Origin: Rhizobium nepotum 39/7
Lineage (GTDB): Bacteria; Pseudomonadota; Alphaproteobacteria; Rhizobiales; Rhizobiaceae
Reading direction: 5' to 3'
Assembly (NCBI RefSeq): GCF_000949865.1
Contig: NZ_JWJH01000015.1
Span: 109,484 to 173,483, forward strand
Length of the DNA: 64,000 bases
The notes beneath the pieces are model-generated. The model was not told where the DNA came from and did not search any database. It was given only the letters and a program-made list of their open reading frames with translations. The position numbers and the translations under genes are program-made. Below are positions 9,066 through 16,795 of the stretch, one piece after another. Each line of letters opens with the position of its first letter. The stretch's first letter is position 1.

Positions 9066-9137
9066 AGGAAGTGTGTTGACGCGCGCGCCGAGACCTACCG
9101 CCGGAAGCGTGAAGCCTGCGCCCAAAGTTGCGGGGAT

Positions 9138-9791
9138 CTATTGGCTGGCCCAGATGATGCGGGCGATCCATTCCACGTCGGCCATGTCGAAGCTGCGGTT
9201 CGGATGTTCGGGATTGAGCGAAAGAAGCTCGATATTCTTGGGGCTTTGCCGGGCCAGCACCTTGGCCATCACTTCGCCCTCGCGGCTTTTCAACACCACA
9301 CGGTCGCCGCGCCGCACCTGCGCGCCGGGCTCCACGATGAGGATGTCGCCGTCGCGGTAAAGCGGCATCATGCTTTCGCCCTGCACTTCCAGCGCATAAA
9401 CGCCCTGCTTGCGCTCGGGAGAAGAAGGGAACTCCACCACATCCCAGCCCTGACCGGCCGGAAAACCGCCATCGTCGAAAAAGCCGCCGGAACCCGCCTG
9501 CGCAAAACCGAGCAGGGGAATGGCATTGTCTGGACCGGAAGGTTGCATCGTCTGGGCGGCCTTGCTGAAAGCATAGCCGAAAAACTGGTCGACGCTTGCC
9601 CCCGTCGCCTCCAGCACCTTGGATACGGATTCCGTCGAAGGCCAGCGTTTGCGGCCGTCCGGGCCGAAGCGCTTCGATTTGTTGAACGATGTGGGGTCGA
9701 GACCGGCACGCTTCGCCAGAGCCGAAGGTGTCAGCTCATGACGCTTGGCAAGCGTATCGATGGCGCTCCAGATCGTCTCGTGTGAAAGCAT
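9138..9791 (-). CDS. LexA/CI-like transcriptional repressor with S24 peptidase domain
   Basis: A 217-residue DNA-binding regulator. The N-terminal helix-turn-helix (XRE type) includes LTPSALAKRAGLDPTSFNK (about 20-38). The C-terminal half is an S24 peptidase-like domain with GESMMP (Ser140) and EVMAKVL (Lys177). The 37-residue Ser-Lys spacing equals that of the LexA dyad. An Ala-Gly pair at 99-100 (GFAQAGSGG) lies where a self-cleavage site would be expected. It could therefore be a damage- or stress-sensitive repressor; this is inference. It stands alone between the deacetylase and the response regulator. Confidence 0.85.
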   Translation of the reverse strand: MLSHETIWSAIDTLAKRHELTPSALAKRAGLDPTSFNKSKRFGPDGRKRWPSTESVSKVLEATGASVDQFFGYAFSKAAQTMQPSGPDNAIPLLGFAQAGSGGFFDDGGFPAGQGWDVVEFPSSPERKQGVYALEVQGESMMPLYRDGDILIVEPGAQVRRGDRVVLKSREGEVMAKVLARQSPKNIELLSLNPEHPNRSFDMADVEWIARIIWASQ

Positions 9792-9902
9792 GATAGAAAG
9801 CCCGCAGGTGGAGCAGGTGGCGGAAAAGCTCCTGTCTTTTACGCCCGGAATTTAGACCATATCCGGTCAGGAGTAAAGAAAATAAAGGAATAAAATCCTT
9901 GG

Positions 9903-10553
9903 TTACGCCACCATGGCCGATGTGTTGATCTTGGAAAGCTGGATCACAGCCTGCGTGCGGCTGTCGACCTTGAGTTTCAGCAGGATCGCGGAGACATGCG
10001 CCTTGATGGTGGCTTCCGAAACATTCAGCTCATAGGCGATCTGCTTGTTCAGCAAGCCTTCGGCCAGCATGCTCAGAACCCGGCTTTGTTGCGGCGTCAG
10101 CGTTCTGAGCCGGCCGATGAGGTCGGTCACATCAGGGTCGTGTTCCTTGTCGCCCTGGCAGCTCTCCGGTATCCAGACATCGCCTTCCAGAACCGTGCGA
10201 ATGCCATCGCGAATATCGTCGATGCCCGAGGATTTGGAAATGAAACCGGAAGCGCCGAGTTCGATGGACCGGCGAACGGTGGTCGCGTCGTCCGTTGCCG
10301 AAACGATGACGATCGGCAGGCTGGAGAATTCCGCTCTCAGCGCCATCAGGCCTGAAAATCCGCTTACCCCCGGCATGGCGAGGTCGAGAAGCATCAGATC
10401 GGCGTCGCTGCACGCTGTCGCAGCACTTCGGGCGGCCTCGAAATCCCCGGCTTCCATGATGGTCTGCTGCCCGTCGAGGCCGGATACGGCCTGTTTGAGG
10501 GCGCCTCGAAAAAGCGGGTGGTCGTCCGCTATGATAATGACAAGTTCCGACAT
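9903..10553 (-). CDS. LuxR/NarL-family response regulator
   Basis: A two-component response regulator of 216 residues. The receiver domain has the acidic pair in IIIADDHPLF, the phospho-acceptor Asp57 in LMLLDLAMPG, and the conserved Lys in GFISKSSG. The C-terminal LuxR helix-turn-helix begins LTPQQSRVLSMLAEGLLNKQ and continues through ATIKAHVSAIL. No histidine kinase gene is adjacent, so its partner is unknown. Transcribed divergently from the DUF952 gene. Confidence 0.92.
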   Translation of the reverse strand: MSELVIIIADDHPLFRGALKQAVSGLDGQQTIMEAGDFEAARSAATACSDADLMLLDLAMPGVSGFSGLMALRAEFSSLPIVIVSATDDATTVRRSIELGASGFISKSSGIDDIRDGIRTVLEGDVWIPESCQGDKEHDPDVTDLIGRLRTLTPQQSRVLSMLAEGLLNKQIAYELNVSEATIKAHVSAILLKLKVDSRTQAVIQLSKINTSAMVA

Positions 10554-10795
10554 TCTGGCCCCCTCCCAAGGGCGTTATGCGGTTCTTCAGAAGGTCTGGT
10601 GCACTCCAGTTTCCGGCAGTCTGAACGCTTCCGGTTCCTCTGCCCAAAGGTTGCTCCAATCGGTTCCGCATTACAAGAAAAAGCTTGTGGGCAGCCGTCA
10701 CGGTAATAAAAATGCCGTGGAAACTGTGGACAATCGACCCGCTTTGCGGCAAACCGCCCAGACTGAAAAGCCTTGGAAAGCCTTCGGAGAGCCCC

Positions 10796-11149
10796 ATGCA
10801 GGAAACGCCCGCGATCATCTATAAAATCGTGCCGGAGATGTTGTGGAATGCAGCCAAGGCAAAAGGTGTCTTCGAAGGCGCCGCCATCGATCTGACGGAT
10901 GGTTTCATTCATTTTTCGACGGCGAAACAGGCCGCCGAGACAGCAGCCAGGCATTTTGCGGGTCAGACCGAACTGCTTCTGATCGCGGTCGACGGAGCGG
11001 CGCTCGGCGACAAGCTGGTCTATGAGCCCTCCAGAGGCGGCGATCTTTTCCCCCACCTCTATGCTCCTCTTCCCCTCACCGCCGTGCTTTGGGAAACACC
11101 GCTTTCGCTCGGTGACGATGGCCACCACCAATTTCCGGAGATTTTGTGA
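10796..11149 (+). CDS. DUF952 family protein
   Basis: A 117-residue cytoplasmic protein of the DUF952 family. The N-terminal IYKIVPEMLWNAAKAKG and the central DGFIHFSTAKQ segments are the family hallmarks; a YEPSRGGDLFPHLYAPL motif follows. Biochemical role unknown. The ATG at 10796 has GGAGA six bases upstream. The gene's TGA overlaps the ATG of pyrD (TGATG), so the two are translationally coupled. Confidence 0.88.
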   Translation: MQETPAIIYKIVPEMLWNAAKAKGVFEGAAIDLTDGFIHFSTAKQAAETAARHFAGQTELLLIAVDGAALGDKLVYEPSRGGDLFPHLYAPLPLTAVLWETPLSLGDDGHHQFPEIL

Positions 11150-12240
11150 TGAGCGGATTATTTTCCTCTATCGGCCGCAAGGGCCTGTTTCTGGTCGATC
11201 CGGAAAAGGCGCACGGGCTGTCCGTGGCGGCGTTGAAAAGCGGCTTTTTGCCCACCTGCATGGTGCCGCACGATCCGCGTCTGCAGCAGACCGTGGCTGG
11301 CCTCGTTTTCCCCAATCCGCTCGGCATGGCGGCGGGTTACGACAAGAATGCCGAGGTGCCCGGACCGCTTTTGCGGCTCGGCTTCGGTTTCACCGAAATC
11401 GGCACCGTCACGCCGCATGCGCAATCCGGCAACCCCAAGCCGCGCATCTTCCGACTGGTCGAGGATGAAGGTGTCATCAACCGCCTCGGTTTCAACAATG
11501 AAGGCCATGCGGCCGCGCTGGAGCGTCTGAAGCAGGCACAGCTGCGTGGCATCGTCGGCGTCAATATCGGCGCCAACAAGGATAGCGAAGACCGCATTGC
11601 CGATTATGTGCAGGGCATAGAGGCCTTTTATTCCGTCGCATCCTATTTCACCGTCAATATTTCCTCGCCCAACACGCCGGGCCTGCGCGACTTGCAGGCG
11701 CGCGAAAGCCTTGCCGCACTTCTTGAAGCGGTGCTGGAGCGCCGGAAAGTGGAAGCCGAACGCTTTGGCAAAAGCATTCCGGTCTTCCTCAAGATCGCGC
11801 CCGATTTGACCGAGGAGGGACTGGATGACGTCGCGGAAGAAACGCTGGCCCATGATCTCGATGGCCTGATCGTGTCGAACACCACGCTCTCACGGGAAGG
11901 CCTGCGGCCCGGCCCGCACAAGAGCGAGGCCGGCGGATTGTCCGGCAAGCCGCTATTCGAGCTTTCCACCACGGTTCTCGCCAAGATGCGCCGGCGCGTC
12001 GGCGCCAATCTGCCGATTATCGGTGTGGGTGGTGTCTCGTCGCCGGAGACGGCACTGGAAAAAGTGAGGGCAGGGGCCGATCTCGTGCAGCTCTATTCCT
12101 GCATGGTCTATGAAGGCCCCGGCCTGCCGTCGTCCATCGTCAAGGGCCTGTCGAAACTGGTCGCCCGCGAAGGCGTGCAGTCCATTCGCGACCTGCGCGA
12201 CAGCACGGTCGACCGCTGGGCCGACCGCAAGCTAGGCTGA
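11149..12240 (+). CDS. pyrD: Dihydroorotate dehydrogenase (quinone), class 2
   Basis: Membrane-associated flavoenzyme that oxidises dihydroorotate to orotate with quinone in pyrimidine biosynthesis. The 363-residue length and the N-terminal amphipathic extension fit class 2. Visible motifs are NPLGMAAGYDKNAEV, GFTEIGTVTPHAQ, RLGFNNEGH, VNIGANKDS, the catalytic-Ser region FTVNISSPNTPGLR, LKIAPDLTEEG, SNTTLSREG, GGLSGKPLF and the FMN phosphate-binding IIGVGGVSS. The start may be the ATG at 11149 or the GTG one codon earlier. Confidence 0.97.
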   Translation: MSGLFSSIGRKGLFLVDPEKAHGLSVAALKSGFLPTCMVPHDPRLQQTVAGLVFPNPLGMAAGYDKNAEVPGPLLRLGFGFTEIGTVTPHAQSGNPKPRIFRLVEDEGVINRLGFNNEGHAAALERLKQAQLRGIVGVNIGANKDSEDRIADYVQGIEAFYSVASYFTVNISSPNTPGLRDLQARESLAALLEAVLERRKVEAERFGKSIPVFLKIAPDLTEEGLDDVAEETLAHDLDGLIVSNTTLSREGLRPGPHKSEAGGLSGKPLFELSTTVLAKMRRRVGANLPIIGVGGVSSPETALEKVRAGADLVQLYSCMVYEGPGLPSSIVKGLSKLVAREGVQSIRDLRDSTVDRWADRKLG

Positions 12241-12245
12241 GCGTC

Positions 12246-12743
12246 TCACGCGCAGAGCACCATCGCCCAATAGGGCCGGTTGCGGCTGGCGGCATCATAG
12301 GCAACCGCAACGCCGAGGCCGTTATACGGTCCCAGCATGTTTTCGAGATGGTGCCTGGAGCCGATCCAGGCCTTGACCACCCGCTCGACGCTGTCCTGCC
12401 CGGCTGCCACGTTTTCCGCCGCAGGTAGCGGCACCTTGCCGTCCTTCATGCGGATGAGGAAGCTGTCGGTCAGGCCGATCAGATGCGCCATCTTCTGCGC
12501 CTTGACCATGCGGCCTGCCTGATAAGCGGCAGCCCCACTTGCCGAGCCGTTGATGGCGAGCGGCGAAAGGCCCTTCGAGCGGCGCAACTCGTTGACCATT
12601 GGAAGCGCCGCCGCCGTCTCGTCGCGGGTGCCTGACGGCATGCCCTTGTTGGTGGGCATGGAAACGCAGGCGGAAAGAACGGAACCGGCGGAAAGCAGCA
12701 CGAAGCCACGCCGTGAAAGCGTTTGAAGCGATGTATCGGTCAT
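12246..12743 (-). CDS. CAP/SCP-domain (allergen V5/Tpx-1) lipoprotein
   Basis: A 165-residue exported protein. The N-terminus has SRRGFVLLSAG followed by the lipobox LSAC (Cys26), so it is probably a lipoprotein; the paired arginines suggest possible Tat export. The rest resembles a CAP/SCP domain: MVNELRRSKGLSPLAIN, AAAYQAGRMVKAQKMAH, AENVAAGQ, VVKAWIGSRHHLENMLGP and a terminal PYWAMVLCA. Activity unknown. It ends five bases from convergent pyrD and starts one base after the stop of the DUF6460 gene, indicating an operon. Confidence 0.85.
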   Translation of the reverse strand: MTDTSLQTLSRRGFVLLSAGSVLSACVSMPTNKGMPSGTRDETAAALPMVNELRRSKGLSPLAINGSASGAAAYQAGRMVKAQKMAHLIGLTDSFLIRMKDGKVPLPAAENVAAGQDSVERVVKAWIGSRHHLENMLGPYNGLGVAVAYDAASRNRPYWAMVLCA

Positions 12744-12744
12744 G

Positions 12745-13011
12745 TCAGCGGCGGTAGCTCAGCAGGCGCAGGATGATGAAAATGGGAATAACGATCGTCG
12801 CTCCGAGGATCAGATAGTCGCCAATTGCGCCCAGCGCATGGAAACCGCTGCGCCACAGATCGACCACGAAGTCGCGTGCACTGTATATGATGTTCCATGG
12901 CGTCAATCCGAAGATTGCCATGAGAAAGCCGACGAGCAGTGAAACCACCAGCAGCTTCACCACGGTGCGGGCCACCGTATCACCCAGCATTTTGTTGACC
13001 TCACCGGCCAT
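12745..13011 (-). CDS. Small membrane protein, DUF6460-like
   Basis: An 88-residue protein with two membrane helices (LLVVSLLVGFLMAIFGL near the N-terminus and LILGATIVIPIFIILRLL near the C-terminus). The linker contains TPWNIIYSARDFVVDLW. It resembles the rhizobial DUF6460 family, of unknown function. The ATG at 13011 is preferred because AGGAGA lies seven bases upstream; a TTG two codons earlier is also open. Immediately upstream of, and probably co-transcribed with, the CAP-domain lipoprotein. Confidence 0.78.
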   Translation of the reverse strand: MAGEVNKMLGDTVARTVVKLLVVSLLVGFLMAIFGLTPWNIIYSARDFVVDLWRSGFHALGAIGDYLILGATIVIPIFIILRLLSYRR

Positions 13012-13180
13012 CAGCAAGTCTCCTGTTTTGTCCTGACATATGAAGCGAACCGCTTCGATACAAGTTTCGGTGCACTATATCGCGTCATATCCGCTAATTC
13101 CACGGACGGGCCATGAAATAGGACTTGAGTTTTTTTATGGCTTGATAAATGACAGCCAACATCTTCTCAGGAAATCATGA

Positions 13181-14122
13181 ATGGCCGCAAACCAGTTTTC
13201 TTCCGGTGACGTCACTGCCGACCGCCGGATGGACTATGCCCGCATGTTGACGGAAAGCGGCGACTACGCCGCTGCCGCCGAACTCGTCGAACAGGCGCTG
13301 GAACTTGCGCCGAGATGGGCTGCGGGCTGGTTTCGGCTCGGGGAATATCTTGAAAAGGTAGGCGAGACGGACAAAGCCGTGGCCGCTTACGTAAAAGTGG
13401 CCGAGTTGGATGCGGAAGGGCTGTTTGCAGCCGAGCTGAAACTCGCGGTCCTCGGGGCTGTGGAAACGCCGGAGCAACCGCCCAGCCGTTATGTGGAGGG
13501 GCTTTTCGACGACTATGCGGATCGTTTCGAAACCTCGCTCGTGACCAAGCTGGATTACAGCGTGCCGCAGAAACTGGCGGAGCTGATCGGCAAGGCGGCG
13601 GATGGCGGCGTTTTTGACACCATCGTCGATATCGGTTGCGGTACGGGTCTTCTCGGTGTGGAAATCCGCCCGCTTGCAAAGCGGCTGGAAGGTTTCGACC
13701 TATCCCAGAACATGCTCGCCAAGGCGGAAGAAAAAGGTCTTTACGACTATCTCGGCCAGGCCGATCTTTCGCTGGATGCCGCCGCCTCGGGTCTGTTCAG
13801 CCCGGCCATGACGCAACACCGCGCCGGTCTCGTCGCCGCTGCCGATGTGATGATGTATCTCGGCAGTCTCGAGACCGTCATGCCGCTCGTTTCGGCCCTG
13901 CTTGCGCCCTCCGGTTTCTTCGCCTTTTCGGTGGAGGATGCAGGAGAGGATGAAGGTTTCGTGCTGAGGGAAACGTTGCGTTATGCCCATTCGAAAAGCT
14001 ACGTGATCGGCCTTCTCGAGCGGACGGGCTTTTCCCTCATCGATATCCGCGAGACCACCATTCGCAAGGATGCCGGCAAACCCCTTGCCGGCATTCTCTT
14101 TCTTGCCCGCGCCAATGGCTGA
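13181..14122 (+). CDS. TPR-containing SAM-dependent methyltransferase
   Basis: A 313-residue protein. Residues about 15-95 hold two tetratricopeptide-like units (ESGDYAAAAELVEQALELAP and WFRLGEYLEKVGETDKAVAAY). The rest is a class I methyltransferase with motif I VDIGCGTGLLG, followed by EGFDLSQNMLAKA. The YVEGLFDDYADRFETSL segment is usual in this TPR-methyltransferase family. Substrate unknown; the TPR may bind it. It stands alone, with no obvious operon partner. Confidence 0.88.
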   Translation: MAANQFSSGDVTADRRMDYARMLTESGDYAAAAELVEQALELAPRWAAGWFRLGEYLEKVGETDKAVAAYVKVAELDAEGLFAAELKLAVLGAVETPEQPPSRYVEGLFDDYADRFETSLVTKLDYSVPQKLAELIGKAADGGVFDTIVDIGCGTGLLGVEIRPLAKRLEGFDLSQNMLAKAEEKGLYDYLGQADLSLDAAASGLFSPAMTQHRAGLVAAADVMMYLGSLETVMPLVSALLAPSGFFAFSVEDAGEDEGFVLRETLRYAHSKSYVIGLLERTGFSLIDIRETTIRKDAGKPLAGILFLARANG

Positions 14123-14230
14123 ACATCCCGTTTCTTGCCTTTTTCACGATAGGTCAGTCGTCCTTACGTATCCATCTTGATCCCGTGTTTGTTGCAGTGC
14201 AAAATACGCGGGAACCTGAGGGAAAAAAGC

Positions 14231-14869
14231 GTGAGCAGAACGAGAAGCGTTTACAGCATGTGGAGTTCGGATCCGGCCAAACATGCGCCGGTGGAAGACG
14301 TGCAGGGCATCGTCACCGGAGCCATCGTGTCGGCGCTCGGCTTTTAGCTTCTGAACAAGGTCGGCCTTTTGACCGGCGGCACCGCCGGCGTCGCCTTTCT
14401 CATTCATTATGCCTTCGGCATCAGCTTCGGCCTCCTGTTCTTCCTCGTCAATCTGCCGTTCTATTACCTGTCTTTCCGCCGCCTCGGTCTGGCCTTTTCC
14501 GTCAAGACCTTCATCGCCATCGGCCTCGTTTCTGTCCTGACGGAAGTGGAAGCGCGCTGGATGGTCATCGACAGCATCAATCCGCTCTGGGCGGCGCTGC
14601 TCGGCGGGCTGCTTCTGGGTTACGGATTGCTGGCGCTTTATCGCCACCGCGCCAGCCTCGGCGGCATCGGCATTCTGGCGATCTACGTCCAGGACCGTTT
14701 CGGCATCCGCGCGGGTCTGATCCAGCTTGCCTTCGACGCCTTTGTGATGCTCTGCGCCTTCCTCGTCATCGACCCTGCGACTGTTGCCTATTCGATTGTC
14801 GGCGCCTTCGTCCTCAACATGTTCCTCGCCATCAATCATCGTTCGGACAGGTATATCGTCGTACGCTGA
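14231..14869 (+). pseudogene. YitT-family membrane protein, first tandem copy, interrupted by an in-frame TAG
   Basis: From GTG 14231 the frame runs 213 codons to TGA at 14867-14869, which matches the downstream YitT copy (213 residues), except that codon 39 (14345-14347) is TAG. The peptide aligns along its length with the intact neighbour: EDVQGIV before the stop and LLTGG after it, NLPFYYL, FRRLGLAF, the ALYRHRASLGG region, YVQDRFG and AINHRSDRYIV. The stop falls in the first membrane helix (SALGF-stop-LLNKVG), where the second copy has Thr. No other frame disruption is visible, so this is a recent nonsense mutation, a sequencing error, or a readthrough case. A truncated protein could restart at TTG 14369. 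Confidence 0.75.
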
Positions 14870-14942
14870 GCGAGGCATGCTTGAAATCCACCGCGCTCGG
14901 GCGCAATAGCTCGGCAAGGATCGGAAAATCGGGGGAACAGGC

Positions 14943-15584
14943 ATGGACGAGACGAGTGCGCGCAGGCGCCTGAACCTTTGGGCCTCCGCGCCGGATCGTC
15001 ATTCGCTGCTGGAGGACGCGCAGGGTATTCTGGCGGGCAGCATGCTGGTTTCACTCGGCGTGACGCTGTTTTCCGCAGCCGGCCTTCTCACCGGCGGCGT
15101 GGTGGGTCTTGCCTTTCTGGCGCATTATTCCACCGGTTTCAGCTTCGGCGCGGTGTTCTTCCTCGCCAATCTGCCGTTTTATTATCTCGCCTTTCGCCGT
15201 CTCGGCCTTGCCTTCACGGTCAAGACCTTCTGCGCCATTGCCATGACGGCGCTGCTTTCCGAATATATACCGGGCTTTTTTGCCTTTCAGAGCATCAATC
15301 CGGTTGCCGCAGCCCTTTTCGGCGGATTGACGGTCGCGGCCGGCATGCTGGCGCTGTTCCGCCACCGCACCAGCCTCGGCGGTTTCGGCATATTGGCGCT
15401 TTATCTTCAGGATCGTTTCGGCTGGCGCGCGGGCCTCGTCCAGCTCGCCTTCGATAGCATGGTGCTGGCCTGCTCGTTCTTCGTTGCGACGCCCTTCGTC
15501 ATCATCTGCTCTATCCTTGGGGCGCTGGTCATGAACCTCACACTCGCCATCAATCACCGAAACGACCGCTACATCGCCATGTAG
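14943..15584 (+). CDS. YitT family membrane protein (intact tandem copy)
   Basis: A 213-residue inner-membrane protein with five or six hydrophobic segments. The family signatures are AAGLLTGGVVGLAFL, NLPFYYLAFRRLGLAFTVKTF, LFRHRTSLGGFGILALYLQD and AINHRNDRYIAM. Members are uncharacterised membrane proteins sometimes suggested to be transporters. It is a clear paralogue of the interrupted copy 73 bases upstream, from a tandem duplication. Its last codons lie inside a long perfect hairpin. Confidence 0.88.
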   Translation: MDETSARRRLNLWASAPDRHSLLEDAQGILAGSMLVSLGVTLFSAAGLLTGGVVGLAFLAHYSTGFSFGAVFFLANLPFYYLAFRRLGLAFTVKTFCAIAMTALLSEYIPGFFAFQSINPVAAALFGGLTVAAGMLALFRHRTSLGGFGILALYLQDRFGWRAGLVQLAFDSMVLACSFFVATPFVIICSILGALVMNLTLAINHRNDRYIAM

Positions 15585-15593
15585 CGGTCGTTT
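15560..15593 (+). terminator. Perfect 15-bp stem-loop at the convergent YitT/AhpD-like junction
   Basis: Bases 15560-15574 and 15579-15593 form a perfect 15-bp inverted repeat around a CGCC loop. The YitT stop codon (15582-15584) lies inside the right arm. The arms end in AAA/TTT, so a weak T-tract exists on both strands. It may act as a bidirectional terminator for the two convergent genes, though the U-run is short. Confidence 0.5.
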
Positions 15594-15610
15594 GCGGCGG
15601 TCAAGGTGGC

Positions 15611-16072
15611 TCAGGCAGCCCTGGCCGCGGCGTCTACCGGGTGCTGCGAGCGGAAGCCGACGGCGATGCGGTTCCATGTGTTGATGGCGCCGATGGCAAC
15701 CGTGATCTTCACGATGTCCTCATCGGAGAAATGCGCCTTCAGGGCCTCGAAGGCGTCATCCGGAGCGCCGGTTTCGGCAATCTTCGTCACCGCATCCACC
15801 CAGCCAAGCAACGCCCGTTCCTGTTCGGTGTAGACGGGGGATTCCCGCCACACGCTCATCAGGTTGATCCACTGTTCGGAAAGCCCGTCATGGCGGCTTT
15901 CCTTCACATGCATATCCACGCAGAAGGCGCAGCCGTTGATGATCGAGGCGCGCAATTTGATGAGGTGAACGAAGCGCCGCTCAAGACCGCTGCTCTGGAC
16001 GTAGTTTTCCAGCGCCATTACGGCCTTGAAGGCTTCGGGAGATGCTTTGGCGTAATTCAAACGGGTTCTCAT
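15611..16072 (-). CDS. AhpD-like / carboxymuconolactone decarboxylase family protein
   Basis: A 153-residue protein of the AhpD-like superfamily. The catalytic motif NGCAFCVDMH provides Cys48 and Cys51 with His55 (CxxC-x3-H), the pattern of thiol peroxidase-like members. It probably reduces peroxides or related compounds; it is not a true decarboxylase by motif. GGAGAG lies just before the ATG at 16072. It follows an Rrf2 regulator gene on the same strand by 97 bases, a frequent pairing that suggests redox-responsive control. Confidence 0.9.
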   Translation of the reverse strand: MRTRLNYAKASPEAFKAVMALENYVQSSGLERRFVHLIKLRASIINGCAFCVDMHVKESRHDGLSEQWINLMSVWRESPVYTEQERALLGWVDAVTKIAETGAPDDAFEALKAHFSDEDIVKITVAIGAINTWNRIAVGFRSQHPVDAAARAA

Positions 16073-16169
16073 GTTTCTCTCTCCATTGGTTGGGTCGGTT
16101 TAAGGGTATGCGTCATCATTCCGGAAAGCGGTGACGCTTCCGGTATTTCGGTGATCCTGTCTTTGGGTC

Positions 16170-16673
16170 TCAGCGCGTTGTCGTCTTGCGCTCGTTCAGC
16201 TCCAGAAAGGCGCAGCCGCGTGCTGCAATACCGCCATCGTCAGTGGCGGCAAGGTCGCCCGCAATGTCGGCAATGGTGGTTTTTGCAAGTTCGGCTCGGT
16301 AGACCTTCTCCGCCTTCAGCATCGCGGCATTGATGCCGCAGGGCTTGGTGAAATAACGTCCCGGCAAGGGGTTCGGCCCACGCTGGCGGATTTCCGCGCA
16401 ACGAAAGGCAGGCTGCGGTCCCTCCACGGCAAGAACAATATCGAGCAGCGTGATCCTGTCGGTCGTCCGGGCGAGACGATAACCGCCCTTCGGCCCCGGC
16501 ACGGTGGTGACGATCCCAGCGCCGGAAAGCGATTGCAGATGCTTCAGGAGATAGCTCGTGGAAACGCCGTGAAACTCGGCCAGCGCCGCCGCCGAAAGCA
16601 CGCCGCCTTCGGAAAGTCCCGCCAGCATGCTCACGCTGTGAATAGCCTGTTCAACGCCGTCGCCGAGTTTCAT
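16170..16673 (-). CDS. Rrf2 family transcriptional regulator
   Basis: A 167-residue regulator. The winged helix-turn-helix has the Rrf2 features: LSAAALAEFHGVSTSYLLKHLQSL, VPGPKGGYRLAR and ITLLDIVLAVEG. Three Cys residues (92, 112, 154) could serve redox sensing, but the spacing is not that of IscR, in which three Cys lie within a short stretch. It is upstream of, and probably in an operon with, the AhpD-like gene, and divergent from the helicase gene. A perfect 10-5-10 palindrome 30 bases upstream of its start is the likely operator. Confidence 0.92.
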   Translation of the reverse strand: MKLGDGVEQAIHSVSMLAGLSEGGVLSAAALAEFHGVSTSYLLKHLQSLSGAGIVTTVPGPKGGYRLARTTDRITLLDIVLAVEGPQPAFRCAEIRQRGPNPLPGRYFTKPCGINAAMLKAEKVYRAELAKTTIADIAGDLAATDDGGIAARGCAFLELNERKTTTR

Positions 16674-16703
16674 CCGACTTGCTCTTTTGTGGTTTGCTTC
16701 TGT

Positions 16704-16728
16704 ATCATGGATATTATTTATCCATGAT
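16704..16728. promoter_or_regulatory. Putative Rrf2 operator (perfect 10-5-10 inverted repeat)
   Basis: ATCATGGATA (16704-16713) and TATCCATGAT (16719-16728) form a perfect inverted repeat around a TTATT spacer. It lies between the divergent Rrf2 regulator and helicase genes in the only AT-rich part of the intergenic region. Size and symmetry suit a dimeric Rrf2 repressor, suggesting autoregulation and perhaps control of the helicase gene. The binding assignment is inference from position. Confidence 0.6.
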
Positions 16729-16795
16729 TATGCTTTCCTGTCAAGCGGGCGTGTTGCGCTCTTCTTTTTTGCAGGTTTTTCACTACCTTGAAGGC

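Larger units (their letters stand above)
14231..15584 (+). repeat. Tandem duplication of a YitT-family gene
   Basis: Two genes of practically equal length (213 codons in each frame) lie head to tail, separated by 73 bases, with matching protein motifs over their whole length. Protein identity is moderate rather than near-complete, so the duplication is old, whereas the nonsense codon in the first copy looks recent. Confidence 0.8.
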
